A stretch of DNA of 64,000 bases. Source: an uncultured Ruminococcus sp. GTDB taxonomy: Bacteria > Bacillota > Clostridia > Oscillospirales > Acutalibacteraceae. Both the position numbers and the translations under genes were made by a program. Numbering within the stretch: the first letter of the stretch is position 1; every line of letters begins with the position of its first letter. Shown one piece after another: positions 27,102 to 35,788 of this stretch. The stretch spans positions 62,001 through 126,000 of the forward strand of contig CAJFNC010000002.1 of the NCBI GenBank assembly GCA_904393835.1, written 5' to 3'. Below the pieces are notes generated by a model. It did no database searches and was not told where the DNA came from. It saw only the letters and a list, made by a program, of their open reading frames with translations.

Positions 27102-27596
27102 ATGTTTGTATTTAACTTTAAAGCTAAGCCCTCGAAAAAGCTTTTTGTAATATTTTCGGTAATGTCAATTGTCACGGCGGTCGTATGTGTTTATTGTATG
27201 GTTAGTATGCAAAACGCAATGCTTGGCACCGCCACCTGCGATGAAATCGGCGAGTACAGCGTTTCCGCGCAAAATGCAGGAGAAGAGCTTGACTTTTTAA
27301 GCCGTTTTTCAATTGAGGCGGACGGCGGCAGCCGAATTGAAAAGGCAATTGTAATTCCACAGAGTTTTAACGAAACTTATGAGGAATACAACAATCTTCA
27401 AAAACGTCAGGGGCTTGATTTAAGCCGATACAAGGGTAAAGACGCATCTATGGTTAAATACTCATTAAAGGATTCAAAATACAGATATGCGCTTTTGCTT
27501 GTGCGCGACGGCAGAGTAATAGGCGCGCATCTTACAAACGGAGAATACGGCTCGAAAAATGTGCCGCTTACTGAGGAAGATGGACAGACTCGATAA
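27102..27596 (+). CDS. Conserved-type hypothetical, single-pass membrane protein
   Basis: A 164-residue protein that I do not recognise. A basic N-terminus (NFKAKPSKK) precedes one membrane helix at about 13-33, and the remaining roughly 130 residues are a soluble, presumably extracellular, domain with mixed charge and no cysteine pairs. GGAGG precedes the ATG. Its end overlaps the RsuA-family start by 17 bases, so it is cotranscribed with the pseudouridine synthase. No catalytic motif is visible. Confidence 0.7.
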   Translation: MFVFNFKAKPSKKLFVIFSVMSIVTAVVCVYCMVSMQNAMLGTATCDEIGEYSVSAQNAGEELDFLSRFSIEADGGSRIEKAIVIPQSFNETYEEYNNLQKRQGLDLSRYKGKDASMVKYSLKDSKYRYALLLVRDGRVIGAHLTNGEYGSKNVPLTEEDGQTR

Positions 27597-28302
27597 AATA
27601 CTTGTTTCACAGGGCTTGGGAAGCAGAAAAGAAGTGCAAAAGCTGATAAAGAGCGGCGTCGTCTGCGTTAACGGAAAGGTCTGCAAAAAAGGTGACATAA
27701 AGCTTGATGCGGAAACTGCCGATATATCGGTAAACGGACAAGCCTTGAATTTTCAAAAGCATATCTACATAATGATGAACAAACCCGCAGGAGTGGTGTC
27801 GGCAACAAGCGACAATCACGATAAAACGGTAATTGACATAATTCCGGACGAATTTAAAAGAAAAGGTCTGTTCCCGGCGGGCAGACTCGACAAGGACACA
27901 GAGGGACTGTTGATTATTACCGATGACGGTGATTTTGCGCACAAAATGCTTTCTCCGAAAAAGCACGTGCCCAAGAAGTATATAGCAGAGCTTGACGGAG
28001 AAATTACAGATGACACCGTCAGACGTTTTAACGACGGAATAGTGTTTGCAGACGGAACAAAATGTTTGCCCGCAAGTCTTGAAGTTGCGTCTGAAAACGA
28101 TAAAAAAACAGCAATTGTCACTATTTGCGAAGGAAAATTTCATCAGGTCAAAAAAATGTTTATTTGTTGCGGGCTGAATGTTGTACACCTTAAACGAATA
28201 TCAATCGGAAGTTTGTATTTGGATGGCAATTTGCCTATAGGTTGTTGTAAATTACTGACAAATTTAGATAAGGAGTCGGTTTTTATCGGCGATATGCACT
28301 AA
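27580..28302 (+). CDS. RsuA/RluB-family pseudouridine synthase
   Basis: This 240-residue rRNA pseudouridine synthase has an N-terminal S4 RNA-binding domain (MDRLDKILVSQGLGSRKEV) and a catalytic domain with the aspartate motif GRLDKDTEGLLIITDDG. It isomerises a uridine in 16S or 23S rRNA; the exact site cannot be assigned. The ORF track starts seven codons earlier, but the MDRLDK start matches the family and overlaps the end of the upstream gene, with GAGG just before it. Confidence 0.9.
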   Translation: MDRLDKILVSQGLGSRKEVQKLIKSGVVCVNGKVCKKGDIKLDAETADISVNGQALNFQKHIYIMMNKPAGVVSATSDNHDKTVIDIIPDEFKRKGLFPAGRLDKDTEGLLIITDDGDFAHKMLSPKKHVPKKYIAELDGEITDDTVRRFNDGIVFADGTKCLPASLEVASENDKKTAIVTICEGKFHQVKKMFICCGLNVVHLKRISIGSLYLDGNLPIGCCKLLTNLDKESVFIGDMH

Positions 28303-28471
28303 AAAACACGGTTCATTTTTATAACGTAGCATTTTTAAATAAAATATTAACTTAATATTTAGTAAAAATCAGTATAGTAAATTTTTGCTTAAAGTGGTAT
28401 ATTATTATATGTAATTACAGCATAGGCGGGTATAACGCATTTTGCTGATTGGTTTATTGGAGGTTTGCTTA

Positions 28472-29581
28472 ATGGCTAATGTATCTTTAAAACATGTTTA
28501 CAAAATTTATGACGGCGGTGTTACTGCCGTTACAGATTTCAATCTTGAAATTGCAGACAAAGAATTTATTATTCTCGTAGGTCCTTCCGGCTGCGGTAAG
28601 TCAACAACACTCAGAATGATTGCAGGTCTTGAGGACATCACAAAGGGTGAGCTATATATCGGCGACAAGCTCGCTAACGACGTAGCTCCAAAGGACAGAG
28701 ATATTGCAATGGTTTTCCAGAACTACGCTCTCTATCCTCATATGACAGTATATGACAATATGGCTTTCGGACTTAAACTCAGAAAGACTCCTAAGGAAGA
28801 AATTCAGAGAAGAGTTCAGGAAGCTGCTCGTATTCTCGGTATTGAACAGTACCTCGACAGAAAGCCTAAGGCTCTTTCGGGCGGTCAAAGACAGCGTGTT
28901 GCTCTCGGTCGTGCCATCGTTCGTAATCCTAAGGTATTCCTGCTTGACGAACCGCTTTCAAACCTTGACGCTAAGCTCCGTGCTCAGATGCGTACAGAGA
29001 TTTCTAAGCTTTATCAGCGTTTGGGAACAACATTCATCTACGTTACTCATGACCAGACAGAGGCTATGACAATGGGTACAAGAATCGTTGTTATGAAGGA
29101 CGGATTTATTCAGCAGGTTGACACACCTCAGCACCTTTATGATTTGCCTTGCAATATGTTTGTTGCAGGCTTTATCGGTTCACCTCAGATGAACTTCATT
29201 AATGCAACTGTTGAAAAATCGGGCAATAACTACACTCTTAACTTTGATAAGTATAAAATCCCCGTTCCTGCCGATAAAGCAGCAGGCGGCAAGCTCGACA
29301 ATTATGTAGGCAAAGAAGTTGTATTCGGTATCCGTCCGGAACACGTTCACGACGAGCCCGACTTCCTTGCAAAGTCAGACTGCCACATAGAAGCTAACGT
29401 TGACGTAACAGAGCTTATGGGCGCTGAAATTTATCTTTATGTTAATATCGGCGGTATTCCGGTTACAGCTCGTGTTGAACCCACTTCAACAGCTAAACCC
29501 GGCGACAACATCAAGATTGCTTTTGACCTCGCTAAGATTCATATCTTTGATAAGGAAACAGAGCAGACAATTACAAACTGA
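28472..29581 (+). CDS. Sugar ABC transporter ATPase, UgpC/MsmX type
   Basis: A 369-residue ABC ATPase of the carbohydrate-uptake (CUT1) group. Walker A is GPSGCGKSTT, the signature is LSGGQRQRVALGRAIV, Walker B is VFLLDEP and the switch His is YVTHDQ. The C-terminal OB/TOBE regulatory domain (about 240-369) is present. In Gram-positive bacteria such a stand-alone ATPase (MsmX, MsmK) energises several sugar importers encoded elsewhere, and no permease or binding protein is adjacent here. GGAGG precedes the ATG at 28472; the ORF-track start ten codons upstream has no ribosome site. Confidence 0.92.
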   Translation: MANVSLKHVYKIYDGGVTAVTDFNLEIADKEFIILVGPSGCGKSTTLRMIAGLEDITKGELYIGDKLANDVAPKDRDIAMVFQNYALYPHMTVYDNMAFGLKLRKTPKEEIQRRVQEAARILGIEQYLDRKPKALSGGQRQRVALGRAIVRNPKVFLLDEPLSNLDAKLRAQMRTEISKLYQRLGTTFIYVTHDQTEAMTMGTRIVVMKDGFIQQVDTPQHLYDLPCNMFVAGFIGSPQMNFINATVEKSGNNYTLNFDKYKIPVPADKAAGGKLDNYVGKEVVFGIRPEHVHDEPDFLAKSDCHIEANVDVTELMGAEIYLYVNIGGIPVTARVEPTSTAKPGDNIKIAFDLAKIHIFDKETEQTITN

Positions 29582-29601
29582 TAATTGTATAATGTAAATT
29601 C

Positions 29602-29629
29602 AGGGCAGCCAAACGGCTGCCCTTTTTGC
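29602..29629 (+). terminator. Terminator after the sugar ATPase
   Basis: AGGGCAGCC-aaac-GGCTGCCCT followed by TTTTTG. Confidence 0.9.
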
Positions 29630-29681
29630 GTACTTTAATTTTAAAGTCATATATAATTCTTCATTGTGTAATTTTACATAT

Positions 29682-29721
29682 AAAAAACCTCGGTATCAGC
29701 ACAGCTTTTACCGAGGTTTTT
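29682..29721. terminator. Bidirectional hairpin downstream of the P-type ATPase
   Basis: AAAACCTCGGTA pairs with TACCGAGGTTTT. A and T runs on both sides let it serve the minus-strand efflux operon, whose stop lies about 75 bases away across repeat copy C. Confidence 0.75.
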
Positions 29722-29799
29722 ATCAAAGCAAGCAACGAAATACGCTGCAAATTCAGCGGAGGTTGTATCCCGCCGCTGAATTTAGATAATGTTTGTTAT
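29721..29799 (+). repeat. Three-hairpin dispersed repeat, copy C (hairpin 3 missing)
   Basis: TATCAAAGC head, a degenerate hairpin 1 (AGCAACGAAATACGCTGC), and an intact hairpin 2 (AATTCAGCGG / CCGCTGAATT around GGTTGTATCC). After GATAATG the sequence jumps directly to TTTGTTA, which in copy B lies on the far side of hairpin 3. The copy is therefore precisely deleted for that hairpin. Its right end runs into the stop codon of the P-type ATPase (29796-29798). Confidence 0.75.
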
Positions 29800-31682
29800 A
29801 CGTTCTTTACAAACAGAGCTCTTATCGCGTTGAGCACGGCAATTATCATTACGCCGACGTCGGCGAAAATTGCCAGCCACATATTGGCAATACCAAATGC
29901 ACCGAGCACCAGACAAATGAGCTTTACGCCTATTGCAAACACAATGTTCTGATAAACAATGCCGAGACATTTTCGCGAAATTTTGATTGCTTTCGGTATC
30001 TTGAGCGGGTCGTCGTCCATAAGCACGACGTCAGCCGCTTCAATTGCCGCATCCGAGCCCATAGCTCCCATTGCGATGCCTATATCTGCACGTGACAGTA
30101 CGGGTGCGTCGTTGATTCCGTCGCCGGCAAAGGCAAGTTTTTTGCCTTTTGATTTTTTCTCCAAAAGTTTTTCAACGTTGTCAACCTTGTCAGCAGGCAG
30201 CTGTTCTGCATAAAATTCATCAACGCCGAGTGTTTTTGCAACGTGTTCGGCAACCGGTTTTGCGTCACCGGTGAGCATAACAGTCTTTTTAACGCCGCAT
30301 TTTTTTAGCTGAGCAATCGCTTGCTTTGAAGTTGGCTTGATAATGTCTGAAATTACGATATGACCTGCATATTCGCCGTCAATAGCCATATGAATTATCG
30401 TGCCTGTCTTGTGGCAGTCAATATATTCAACGCCGAGGCTGTTCATCAGCTTTTTGTTTCCGCAGGCAATCTGCTTGCCGTCAACCACGGCTGTAATTCC
30501 ATGTCCGCTTATTTCACGTATGTTCTGCACTTTTGAGTGGTCAAGTCGTTTGCCGTAAGCCTTTTGAATACTTTTGCTTATAGGGTGTGACGAGGCGCTC
30601 TCTGCTAGGGCGGCATACTCGAGCAGTTTTTGTTCTTCAAGCTTGTTGTGGTGAACTGCGTTTACCTCAAACACGCCCTGTGTAAGCGTTCCTGTTTTGT
30701 CAAATACGACACATTCCGTTTTTGAAAGAGCTTCCAAATAGTTTGAGCCTTTTACAAGTATTCCCGCCTTGCCGGCGCCGCCTATACCCGCGAAAAAGCT
30801 AAGCGGTATGCTGATAACCAGTGCGCACGGGCAACTGATTACAAGGAAAGTCAGGGCACGATAAATCCATTCGTACCACATTGGCGAAGCCGATAAAAAT
30901 AACATTCTGAAAATCGGCGGAAGTATTGCAAGCGCAAGTGCGCAGAAGCACACAACAGGAGTGTAGATTTTTGCAAATTTTGAGATAAAGTCTTCCGACT
31001 TTGACTTGCGTGAACTTGCGTTTTCCACAAGGTCAAGAATTTTTGAAACAGTGGATTCGCCGAATCTCTTTGTCGTCTTTATTTTGAGCACGCCCGTCAT
31101 ATTAATACAGCCGCTTATAATGTCGCTGCCTGTCTTTACTTCTCTGGGCAGGCTTTCGCCTGTTAGAGCACTTGTGTTCAGTGAAGAATTTCCCTCGACA
31201 ACCACACCGTCAATCGGCACTTTTTCACCCGGACGCACAACAATTACGCTGCCGGTATGTACTTCTTCGGGGTCAACTTTTTTAATTTCTCCGTCAACCT
31301 CAATATTTGCGTAGTCGGGGCGAATATCCATAAGCTCGGAAATATTTTTCCTGCTTTTGCCTACTGCATAGCTCTGGAACAACTCGCCTATTTGATAAAA
31401 AAGCATTACAGCAACAGCTTCGGTGTAATCGCTGCTCTTTTCAATTAACGCAATTACAATTGCGCCGATTGTCGCAACTGCCATCAGAAAATTTTCATCA
31501 AAAACCTGTCGGTTAAAAATTCCTTTGCATGCCTTAACCAGAATGTCATAACCGATTATAAGATATGGCACGAGGTAGAGAGCAAACTTAATTATTCCGT
31601 CAATCGGCACAAACGCAAGTACAACCATAAGTACAGCCGATACGATAATGCGAATCAACATTTTGCGTTGTTTACGAGTCAT
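29796..31682 (-). CDS. Heavy-metal-translocating P1B-type ATPase
   Basis: This 628-residue metal-efflux ATPase has the transmembrane metal motif SCPCALVIS, the phosphorylation site FDKTGTLTQG, the nucleotide-domain HP motif (SSHPIS) and the hinge AGDGINDAPVL. The final helix pair contains WLAIFADVGVMI, with the aspartate typical of Zn/Cd/Pb (ZntA/CadA) pumps; this predicts Zn, Cd or Pb rather than Cu. The N-terminal metal-binding (HMA) domain common in the family is absent, and a separate HMA protein is encoded 22 bases upstream instead. Divergent Rrf2 and ArsR regulators complete the locus. Confidence 0.93.
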   Translation of the reverse strand: MTRKQRKMLIRIIVSAVLMVVLAFVPIDGIIKFALYLVPYLIIGYDILVKACKGIFNRQVFDENFLMAVATIGAIVIALIEKSSDYTEAVAVMLFYQIGELFQSYAVGKSRKNISELMDIRPDYANIEVDGEIKKVDPEEVHTGSVIVVRPGEKVPIDGVVVEGNSSLNTSALTGESLPREVKTGSDIISGCINMTGVLKIKTTKRFGESTVSKILDLVENASSRKSKSEDFISKFAKIYTPVVCFCALALAILPPIFRMLFLSASPMWYEWIYRALTFLVISCPCALVISIPLSFFAGIGGAGKAGILVKGSNYLEALSKTECVVFDKTGTLTQGVFEVNAVHHNKLEEQKLLEYAALAESASSHPISKSIQKAYGKRLDHSKVQNIREISGHGITAVVDGKQIACGNKKLMNSLGVEYIDCHKTGTIIHMAIDGEYAGHIVISDIIKPTSKQAIAQLKKCGVKKTVMLTGDAKPVAEHVAKTLGVDEFYAEQLPADKVDNVEKLLEKKSKGKKLAFAGDGINDAPVLSRADIGIAMGAMGSDAAIEAADVVLMDDDPLKIPKAIKISRKCLGIVYQNIVFAIGVKLICLVLGAFGIANMWLAIFADVGVMIIAVLNAIRALFVKNV

Positions 31683-31704
31683 AAAAATCTCTCCCTATGG
31701 TGTT

Positions 31705-31923
31705 TTAAAAATATATTTCGCAGTCGCTTTCAACTTTTTTGCAAGCCTTTAAAACATCTTTCATTACCTTTTTCGGTTCCGCATTATCCTCAAACTCAAC
31801 ATTCATCTTGAGCATCATAAAATTTACTGAAGCATTCTTTACTCCGTCTGTCTTTTGTGCGGCGGCTTCCATTTTGTTGGCGCAGTTGGCGCAGTCAACC
31901 TCAATATTATATGTTTTTTTCAT
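31705..31923 (-). CDS. Heavy-metal-associated (HMA) domain protein
   Basis: A 72-residue ferredoxin-like metal chaperone domain. The metal site is DCANCANKME (CxxC plus an adjacent Asp, as in ZntA-type sites). The start is the ATG preceded by GGAGAAG; the ORF-track start ten codons upstream is not supported. It is the first gene of the efflux operon and probably replaces the missing N-terminal domain of the downstream ATPase. The C-terminal CKKVESDCEIYF adds two more cysteines. Confidence 0.88.
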   Translation of the reverse strand: MKKTYNIEVDCANCANKMEAAAQKTDGVKNASVNFMMLKMNVEFEDNAEPKKVMKDVLKACKKVESDCEIYF

Positions 31924-31948
31924 AATATCTTCTCCGTTTACAAAAATT

Positions 31949-31974
31949 AACAATTAAGCAATCATTTAATTGTT
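31949..31974. promoter_or_regulatory. 12-2-12 inverted repeat, candidate ArsR operator
   Basis: AACAATTAAGCA-at-CATTTAATTGTT, with 9 outer bases of each arm perfectly inverted. It lies between the -10 box of the efflux promoter and the HMA start. The 12-2-12 geometry is that known for ArsR/SmtB-family operators, and an ArsR gene is divergently encoded 0.7 kb away. Rrf2 binding is an alternative. Confidence 0.55.
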
Positions 31975-31983
31975 TCTGCCTTT

Positions 31984-32012
31984 ATTGTATTCTATAATTT
32001 CGCAAATGTCAA
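31984..32012 (-). promoter_or_regulatory. Promoter for the metal-efflux operon
   Basis: Minus strand TTGACA (32012-32007), 17-base spacer, TACAAT (31989-31984), about 60 bases upstream of the HMA gene. Confidence 0.75.
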
Positions 32013-32105
32013 GACTTTTACAAAAAAATTTTACTTGGGTTTTATATTAAATTAAACTTACAAATTTTGAATTATTATATTGGATCGATTTTATTTCGAT
32101 ATATA

Positions 32106-32134
32106 TTGACTGCTCAAAAATAAAGTGTTATTAT
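32106..32134 (+). promoter_or_regulatory. Promoter for the Rrf2-ArsR operon
   Basis: TTGACT (32106-32111), 17-base spacer, TATTAT (32129-32134), about 30 bases upstream of the Rrf2 gene and divergent from the efflux promoter. Confidence 0.7.
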
Positions 32135-32165
32135 AAAAATAACATCATAAAAAGTCGGTGAAATT

Positions 32166-32609
32166 ATGAAATATTCAACCCGTTTAAGCGACTCGGTACA
32201 CATACTTGCTTACATATACCTAAATCCCGACGGCGATTTGTCAAGCGCCGCAATAGCGCGCAGCATAAATACAAACCCGTCCTATGTGCGTCAGCTTATT
32301 ATGCCAATGAAAAAACGAGGACTCATTACAAGCGCCAGAGGTACAGCTACGCCTCAGCTTGCAAAAAATCCGTCCAAAATCACTTTGTTTGATATTTACA
32401 GAGCCGCAGAGGGTAAAAAGCCACTGATACATTGTGACGACAACGTAAATCCCGATTGCAGCTTAGGGGTAAATATTCAGCTTTCCCTGCGTGACTGCTT
32501 TGATAAGGTGCAAAAGAAAGCCGAAAAGGCACTTAAAAACATCACTCTGCTTGATGTAGTTGATAAGTATAACGTGAGAGTTGCCGAAAACTCGACGAAG
32601 AAAGTTTAA
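32166..32609 (+). CDS. Rrf2-family transcriptional regulator
   Basis: A 147-residue Rrf2 winged-helix regulator. The N-terminal helix-turn-helix region (SSAAIARSINTNPSYVRQLIMPMKKRGLI) is typical. The Fe-S-ligand region shows HCDDNVNPDCSLG, which has two cysteines rather than the three of IscR or NsrR, so cluster binding is uncertain. It heads a two-gene operon with ArsR and faces the metal-efflux genes, suggesting metal or redox control. Confidence 0.88.
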   Translation: MKYSTRLSDSVHILAYIYLNPDGDLSSAAIARSINTNPSYVRQLIMPMKKRGLITSARGTATPQLAKNPSKITLFDIYRAAEGKKPLIHCDDNVNPDCSLGVNIQLSLRDCFDKVQKKAEKALKNITLLDVVDKYNVRVAENSTKKV

Positions 32610-32628
32610 AATTTTGGGGGTGAAACAG

Positions 32629-32997
32629 ATGACAGATGTAAAATTTCCGCATAATCACGGGCAGTCAATTGAAAATGAGCTTGAGAATATGCCAAAAACA
32701 GAGGATTTTCAGACGGTCGCCGAGATTTTTAAACAGCTTTGCGACAGCAGCCGAATCAGGATATTCTGGTTTTTGTGCCATTGCGAAGAGTGCGTAATCA
32801 ATATTTCGGCTTTTATGGATATGACAAGCCCGGCTGTTTCTCATCATTTAAAGCAGCTCAAGGCAAACGGGCTGATAGTGAGCCGCCGAGAGGGCAAAGA
32901 GGTGTACTACAAGGCTGCCGATACCGAAAAGGCGCAGCTTTTACACAAGGTGATTGAAAATCTTGTGGAAATATCCTGTCCGTCAATTGACAATTAA
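32629..32997 (+). CDS. ArsR/SmtB-family metal-sensing repressor
   Basis: A 122-residue winged-helix repressor. The recognition helix region is SPAVSHHLKQLKANGLIVSRREGKEVYY. Upstream of it, FLCHCEECVINIS provides a cysteine-rich alpha-helix 3 metal site similar in position to the ELCVCD motif of CadC/ArsR sensors. An N-terminal histidine pair (FPHNHG) may contribute. The ATG at 32629 follows GGGGGTG; the ORF track starts 16 codons too early. The likely operator is the 12-2-12 repeat over the efflux promoter. Confidence 0.9.
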   Translation: MTDVKFPHNHGQSIENELENMPKTEDFQTVAEIFKQLCDSSRIRIFWFLCHCEECVINISAFMDMTSPAVSHHLKQLKANGLIVSRREGKEVYYKAADTEKAQLLHKVIENLVEISCPSIDN

Positions 32998-33009
32998 ATA
33001 TAAATTATA

Positions 33010-33038
33010 GTCGAACTTTTGCGGTTCGACTTTTTTTG
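33010..33038 (+). terminator. Terminator after the ArsR gene
   Basis: GTCGAAC-ttttgcg-GTTCGAC followed by seven T. Confidence 0.9.
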
Positions 33039-33182
33039 CGGAAGTTAAATAAAATCGCAATATTATGTCAAAATATATAAAAGCAATAATTATTCGTTGA
33101 CTGACGACAAATTACTGATATAATAGTAAGTGATGTTTTTGAAATTTTTCATATTTATATAAGTTTTGAAGGGATATTAAAA

Positions 33183-33725
33183 ATGATTACATATGAATTG
33201 GCTTTGGCAATCGGTTTTGTCGTATTATGTATTTTTATAATTACAGCGCTTTTGTTAAAGTTTAAAGGCATAAAAATTGTTATCGGAGCATTGTTCATTG
33301 CTTATTTAACGGCGGTCGCAGGTATAACGCTTTTCCCGATAATTTATGATATACCCATTGAATATTCAAACGGTGTTACGTGGTACAATTACATACCGTT
33401 TAACACAGTTATAAGCGGAATACAGCAGAGCGGATTGAGCACAACAACAGTTGTGCAGTTTTTAGGTAACATTTTAATGGCTGTTCCGTACGGAGTTTTC
33501 GTATTAATTTTTATGCGGAAAAAGCGTTGGTGGAAAATGCTTTTGCTTGCGCTTATGTTGCCGATATTTATAGAGAGCCTGCAGTTGGTCATAGGACTTG
33601 CCATAAGTAATATGTACCGAAATGTTGACATTGACGACGTAATTCTCAATACTGTCGGTGTTTACGCGGGCTACGGAATATATTATCTTATCCCAAAGAA
33701 AATCAAAAATATGTTGAGCGCTTAA
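33183..33725 (+). CDS. VanZ-like membrane protein
   Basis: A 180-residue protein with four or five membrane helices and the VanZ-family pattern: the loop NYIPFNTV after the second helix, the GNILMAVPYGV helix, PIFIESLQL and the DIDDVILNTVG segment near the C-terminus. VanZ of the vancomycin cluster gives low-level teicoplanin resistance, but most relatives like this one are housekeeping proteins of unknown role. There are no van genes nearby, so no resistance call is justified. Confidence 0.85.
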   Translation: MITYELALAIGFVVLCIFIITALLLKFKGIKIVIGALFIAYLTAVAGITLFPIIYDIPIEYSNGVTWYNYIPFNTVISGIQQSGLSTTTVVQFLGNILMAVPYGVFVLIFMRKKRWWKMLLLALMLPIFIESLQLVIGLAISNMYRNVDIDDVILNTVGVYAGYGIYYLIPKKIKNMLSA

Positions 33726-33728
33726 ACA

Positions 33729-33764
33729 AAAAAAGCTGAACTGCCGCAACAGTTCAGCTTTTTT
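33729..33764. terminator. Bidirectional terminator between VanZ-like and MATE genes
   Basis: AAAAAAGCTGAACTG pairs with CAGTTCAGCTTTTTT between two convergent genes. Confidence 0.9.
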
Positions 33765-35097
33765 ACGTTTGTTTGTAAAAATTATTTTCAAACTTCTTTT
33801 TATATACAAAATAAAGTATGCACGCGACTATGGCTACTATAAATTCCGATACGGGAAACGAAAACCACACACCCGTTAATTTTCCGAGATACGCAAGCAA
33901 AAACGACGTGGGAATAATCACGATAAAGCCCCGGAGCATCGTTATAATCTGAGCGGGTTTAGCGCGTTCACTTGACGTAAAATACACAGCCGTAATTACG
34001 TTGAAACCTGCAAACGGGGCGGCTAAAAAGTATATATTCATTCCCGTAACCGCCATTTGCTGTAACAGCGGGTCGTTTTCGCTGTTAAACGCCGACGTGA
34101 CGGGGTCGGCAAAAATGAACATACCGATATAAATTATTATTGCCGCCGCAAACATAGAGGTATATGCGTAGCGTGTAATCAAGCTGATATTTTTTATATT
34201 GCCCAAGCCGTAATTCTTACTTACAAGCGGCTGAATACCCTGGGCAATTCCGTTGAAAATTGAAAGTATAATAAGATAAAGGTTTGCGACAACGCTGTAA
34301 GCCGCCACGCCGACATTGCCCTGCAAATTCAGAATGATAAAGTTAAATATCATAATAACTACGCCCGAAGAAAGCTCGCTTATCAGCGAGGGTACACCCG
34401 TTGATAAAATGCTTCCCGCCTTGCGGATTTCAGGCTTGCACTTAACAAGATGAAAGCTGTTTTTACGTCGTATAAAATGGGTGGAAATTATGCAAAGGCT
34501 GATTATCGGAGCAAGCCCTGTTGCGAAAACGGCGCCGAAAATTCCCATATTGAGCGGAAATATAAACAGCCAGTCAAGAAATACGTTTGACAAGCTGCCC
34601 GTAATCATACCTGCCATGGCAAGGTGCGGAGCGCCGTCATTGCGGACAAAGCATTGCAAAATATAGTTCAACAAAAACGCGGGAGTAAACAGCATAAGCA
34701 CCTGAAGATAGGTGTGGGTCATATCAAAAACCTTTTCGTCTGCGCCCAAAAGCGACACAATTTGATTTGAAAACAGCAGTGCGGCAAGCACAAACACGGC
34801 GGACAAAACTATGTATATATAGATACAATGCGTAAAAGTTTTGTTTGCCTTTTCGCTGTCGTTCTGGCTTTTTTGAATGGCAAATTTTGTAGCGCCGCCC
34901 ATACCGATCATAAGTCCGCAGCCGATAATGAGGTTAAAAATCGGAATGGCAAGATTAAGCGCGGTAAGACCGTCGGAACCGACGCCAATCGACACAAAAA
35001 GCGTGTCGGCAAAAATATAGCACGAAAGCGCAAGAGTGCCGAGTACGTTGAGCGAAACGTATTTGGCAAATTCTCTTAAACAACCGTTGTTATTCAT
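33763..35097 (-). CDS. MATE-family efflux transporter
   Basis: A 444-residue multidrug and toxic compound extrusion protein with twelve predicted membrane helices in two six-helix halves, each starting with the MATE pattern (ALNLAIPIFNLIIGCGLMIGMGGATKFA in the first). It exchanges a drug or metabolite for Na+ or H+. The ATG overlaps the last eight bases of the upstream flavoprotein gene (ATGAATAA), so the two are translationally coupled. The substrate is unknown. Confidence 0.92.
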   Translation of the reverse strand: MNNNGCLREFAKYVSLNVLGTLALSCYIFADTLFVSIGVGSDGLTALNLAIPIFNLIIGCGLMIGMGGATKFAIQKSQNDSEKANKTFTHCIYIYIVLSAVFVLAALLFSNQIVSLLGADEKVFDMTHTYLQVLMLFTPAFLLNYILQCFVRNDGAPHLAMAGMITGSLSNVFLDWLFIFPLNMGIFGAVFATGLAPIISLCIISTHFIRRKNSFHLVKCKPEIRKAGSILSTGVPSLISELSSGVVIMIFNFIILNLQGNVGVAAYSVVANLYLIILSIFNGIAQGIQPLVSKNYGLGNIKNISLITRYAYTSMFAAAIIIYIGMFIFADPVTSAFNSENDPLLQQMAVTGMNIYFLAAPFAGFNVITAVYFTSSERAKPAQIITMLRGFIVIIPTSFLLAYLGKLTGVWFSFPVSEFIVAIVACILYFVYKKKFENNFYKQT

Positions 35098-35599
35098 TGT
35101 AATCTCCTGTTTTGTTATTGATAACTAATTCCTTTGAGGCTTTTGCGGTCATATGGTCAACAGCCATTTCAAGCATCAAAAGGGGCGACCACTCGTTTTC
35201 AATTTCCTTTTTGATTATGTCATCATCTAAGTTTGAGCAATATTTTTCGGCGAGCTTTAAAATTGCCGAAAACTTTTTTTCGTCGTCATCAATTACTTTT
35301 ACTTTGCCGAAAACAATAACGCTTTTATAATGCGTGGTAAATCTTTCGGGAATAATTTCATCCTGAGCCACTACGCAAAATGAAGCTTTGCAGTTCCTTT
35401 TGACCGCGTCGAGCTTGTGACCGCTTTTTGCGCAGTGAAAATATATTTTTTCGCCGTCAAAAACGTAGCTGAGCGGCACGGCATAAGGATAGCCGTCATC
35501 GCCCGAAACGGCAAACACACCGTGAGTGCCGTTTTCAAGAATTTGCACACATTCTTTTTTTGAGAGCAATTGCTTTTTTCTTCGCATTTCTCTGAACAT
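35090..35599 (-). CDS. Pyridoxamine 5'-phosphate oxidase-like flavoprotein (Nim-type)
   Basis: A 169-residue split-barrel FMN protein of the pyridoxamine-phosphate-oxidase-like group that includes the NimA-type nitroreductases. Characteristic stretches are GVFAVSGDDGYPYAVPLSYVF, IYFHCAKSGHKLDAVKRN and SVIVFGKVKVI. The start is the ATG preceded by AGAGGA; the ORF-track start lies 17 codons upstream in non-conserved sequence. It is coupled to the MATE gene. Homology alone does not show nitroimidazole resistance. Confidence 0.88.
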   Translation of the reverse strand: MFREMRRKKQLLSKKECVQILENGTHGVFAVSGDDGYPYAVPLSYVFDGEKIYFHCAKSGHKLDAVKRNCKASFCVVAQDEIIPERFTTHYKSVIVFGKVKVIDDDEKKFSAILKLAEKYCSNLDDDIIKKEIENEWSPLLMLEMAVDHMTAKASKELVINNKTGDYNE

Positions 35600-35737
35600 A
35601 AAATTCCTCTTTTCAAAAAAATAATGCCCTGCTATTTTGCAGGCAATCATATTAAGATTTTATCACAGAAAAAATTGATGTCAATGATAATTATGCAGTT
35701 TTGTCCGAATTTTAACGTACAGCCTGCTCTTGACGAC

Positions 35738-35776
35738 AAAAAAGCGGAGACACCTCATAATAAGATGCCTCCGCAT
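35738..35776 (-). terminator. Terminator after dockerin gene 1
   Basis: GCGGAG / CTCCGC stem with an imperfect inner part, preceded on the plus strand by AAAAAA (U-tract for the minus strand), just beyond the stop of the dockerin gene. Its sequence (CGGAGACACCTCA) is repeated in the terminator at 36875. Confidence 0.75.
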
Positions 35777-35788
35777 AATTATTAAGCC

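Noticed and set aside
33183-33725. Glycopeptide resistance from the VanZ-like gene
   Set aside because: No vanA/H/X/Y or regulators nearby; VanZ-like proteins are widespread and mostly unrelated to resistance.
35090-35599. Nitroimidazole resistance from the Nim-type flavoprotein
   Set aside because: Membership in the broad pyridoxamine-oxidase-like family does not establish activity on nitroimidazoles.
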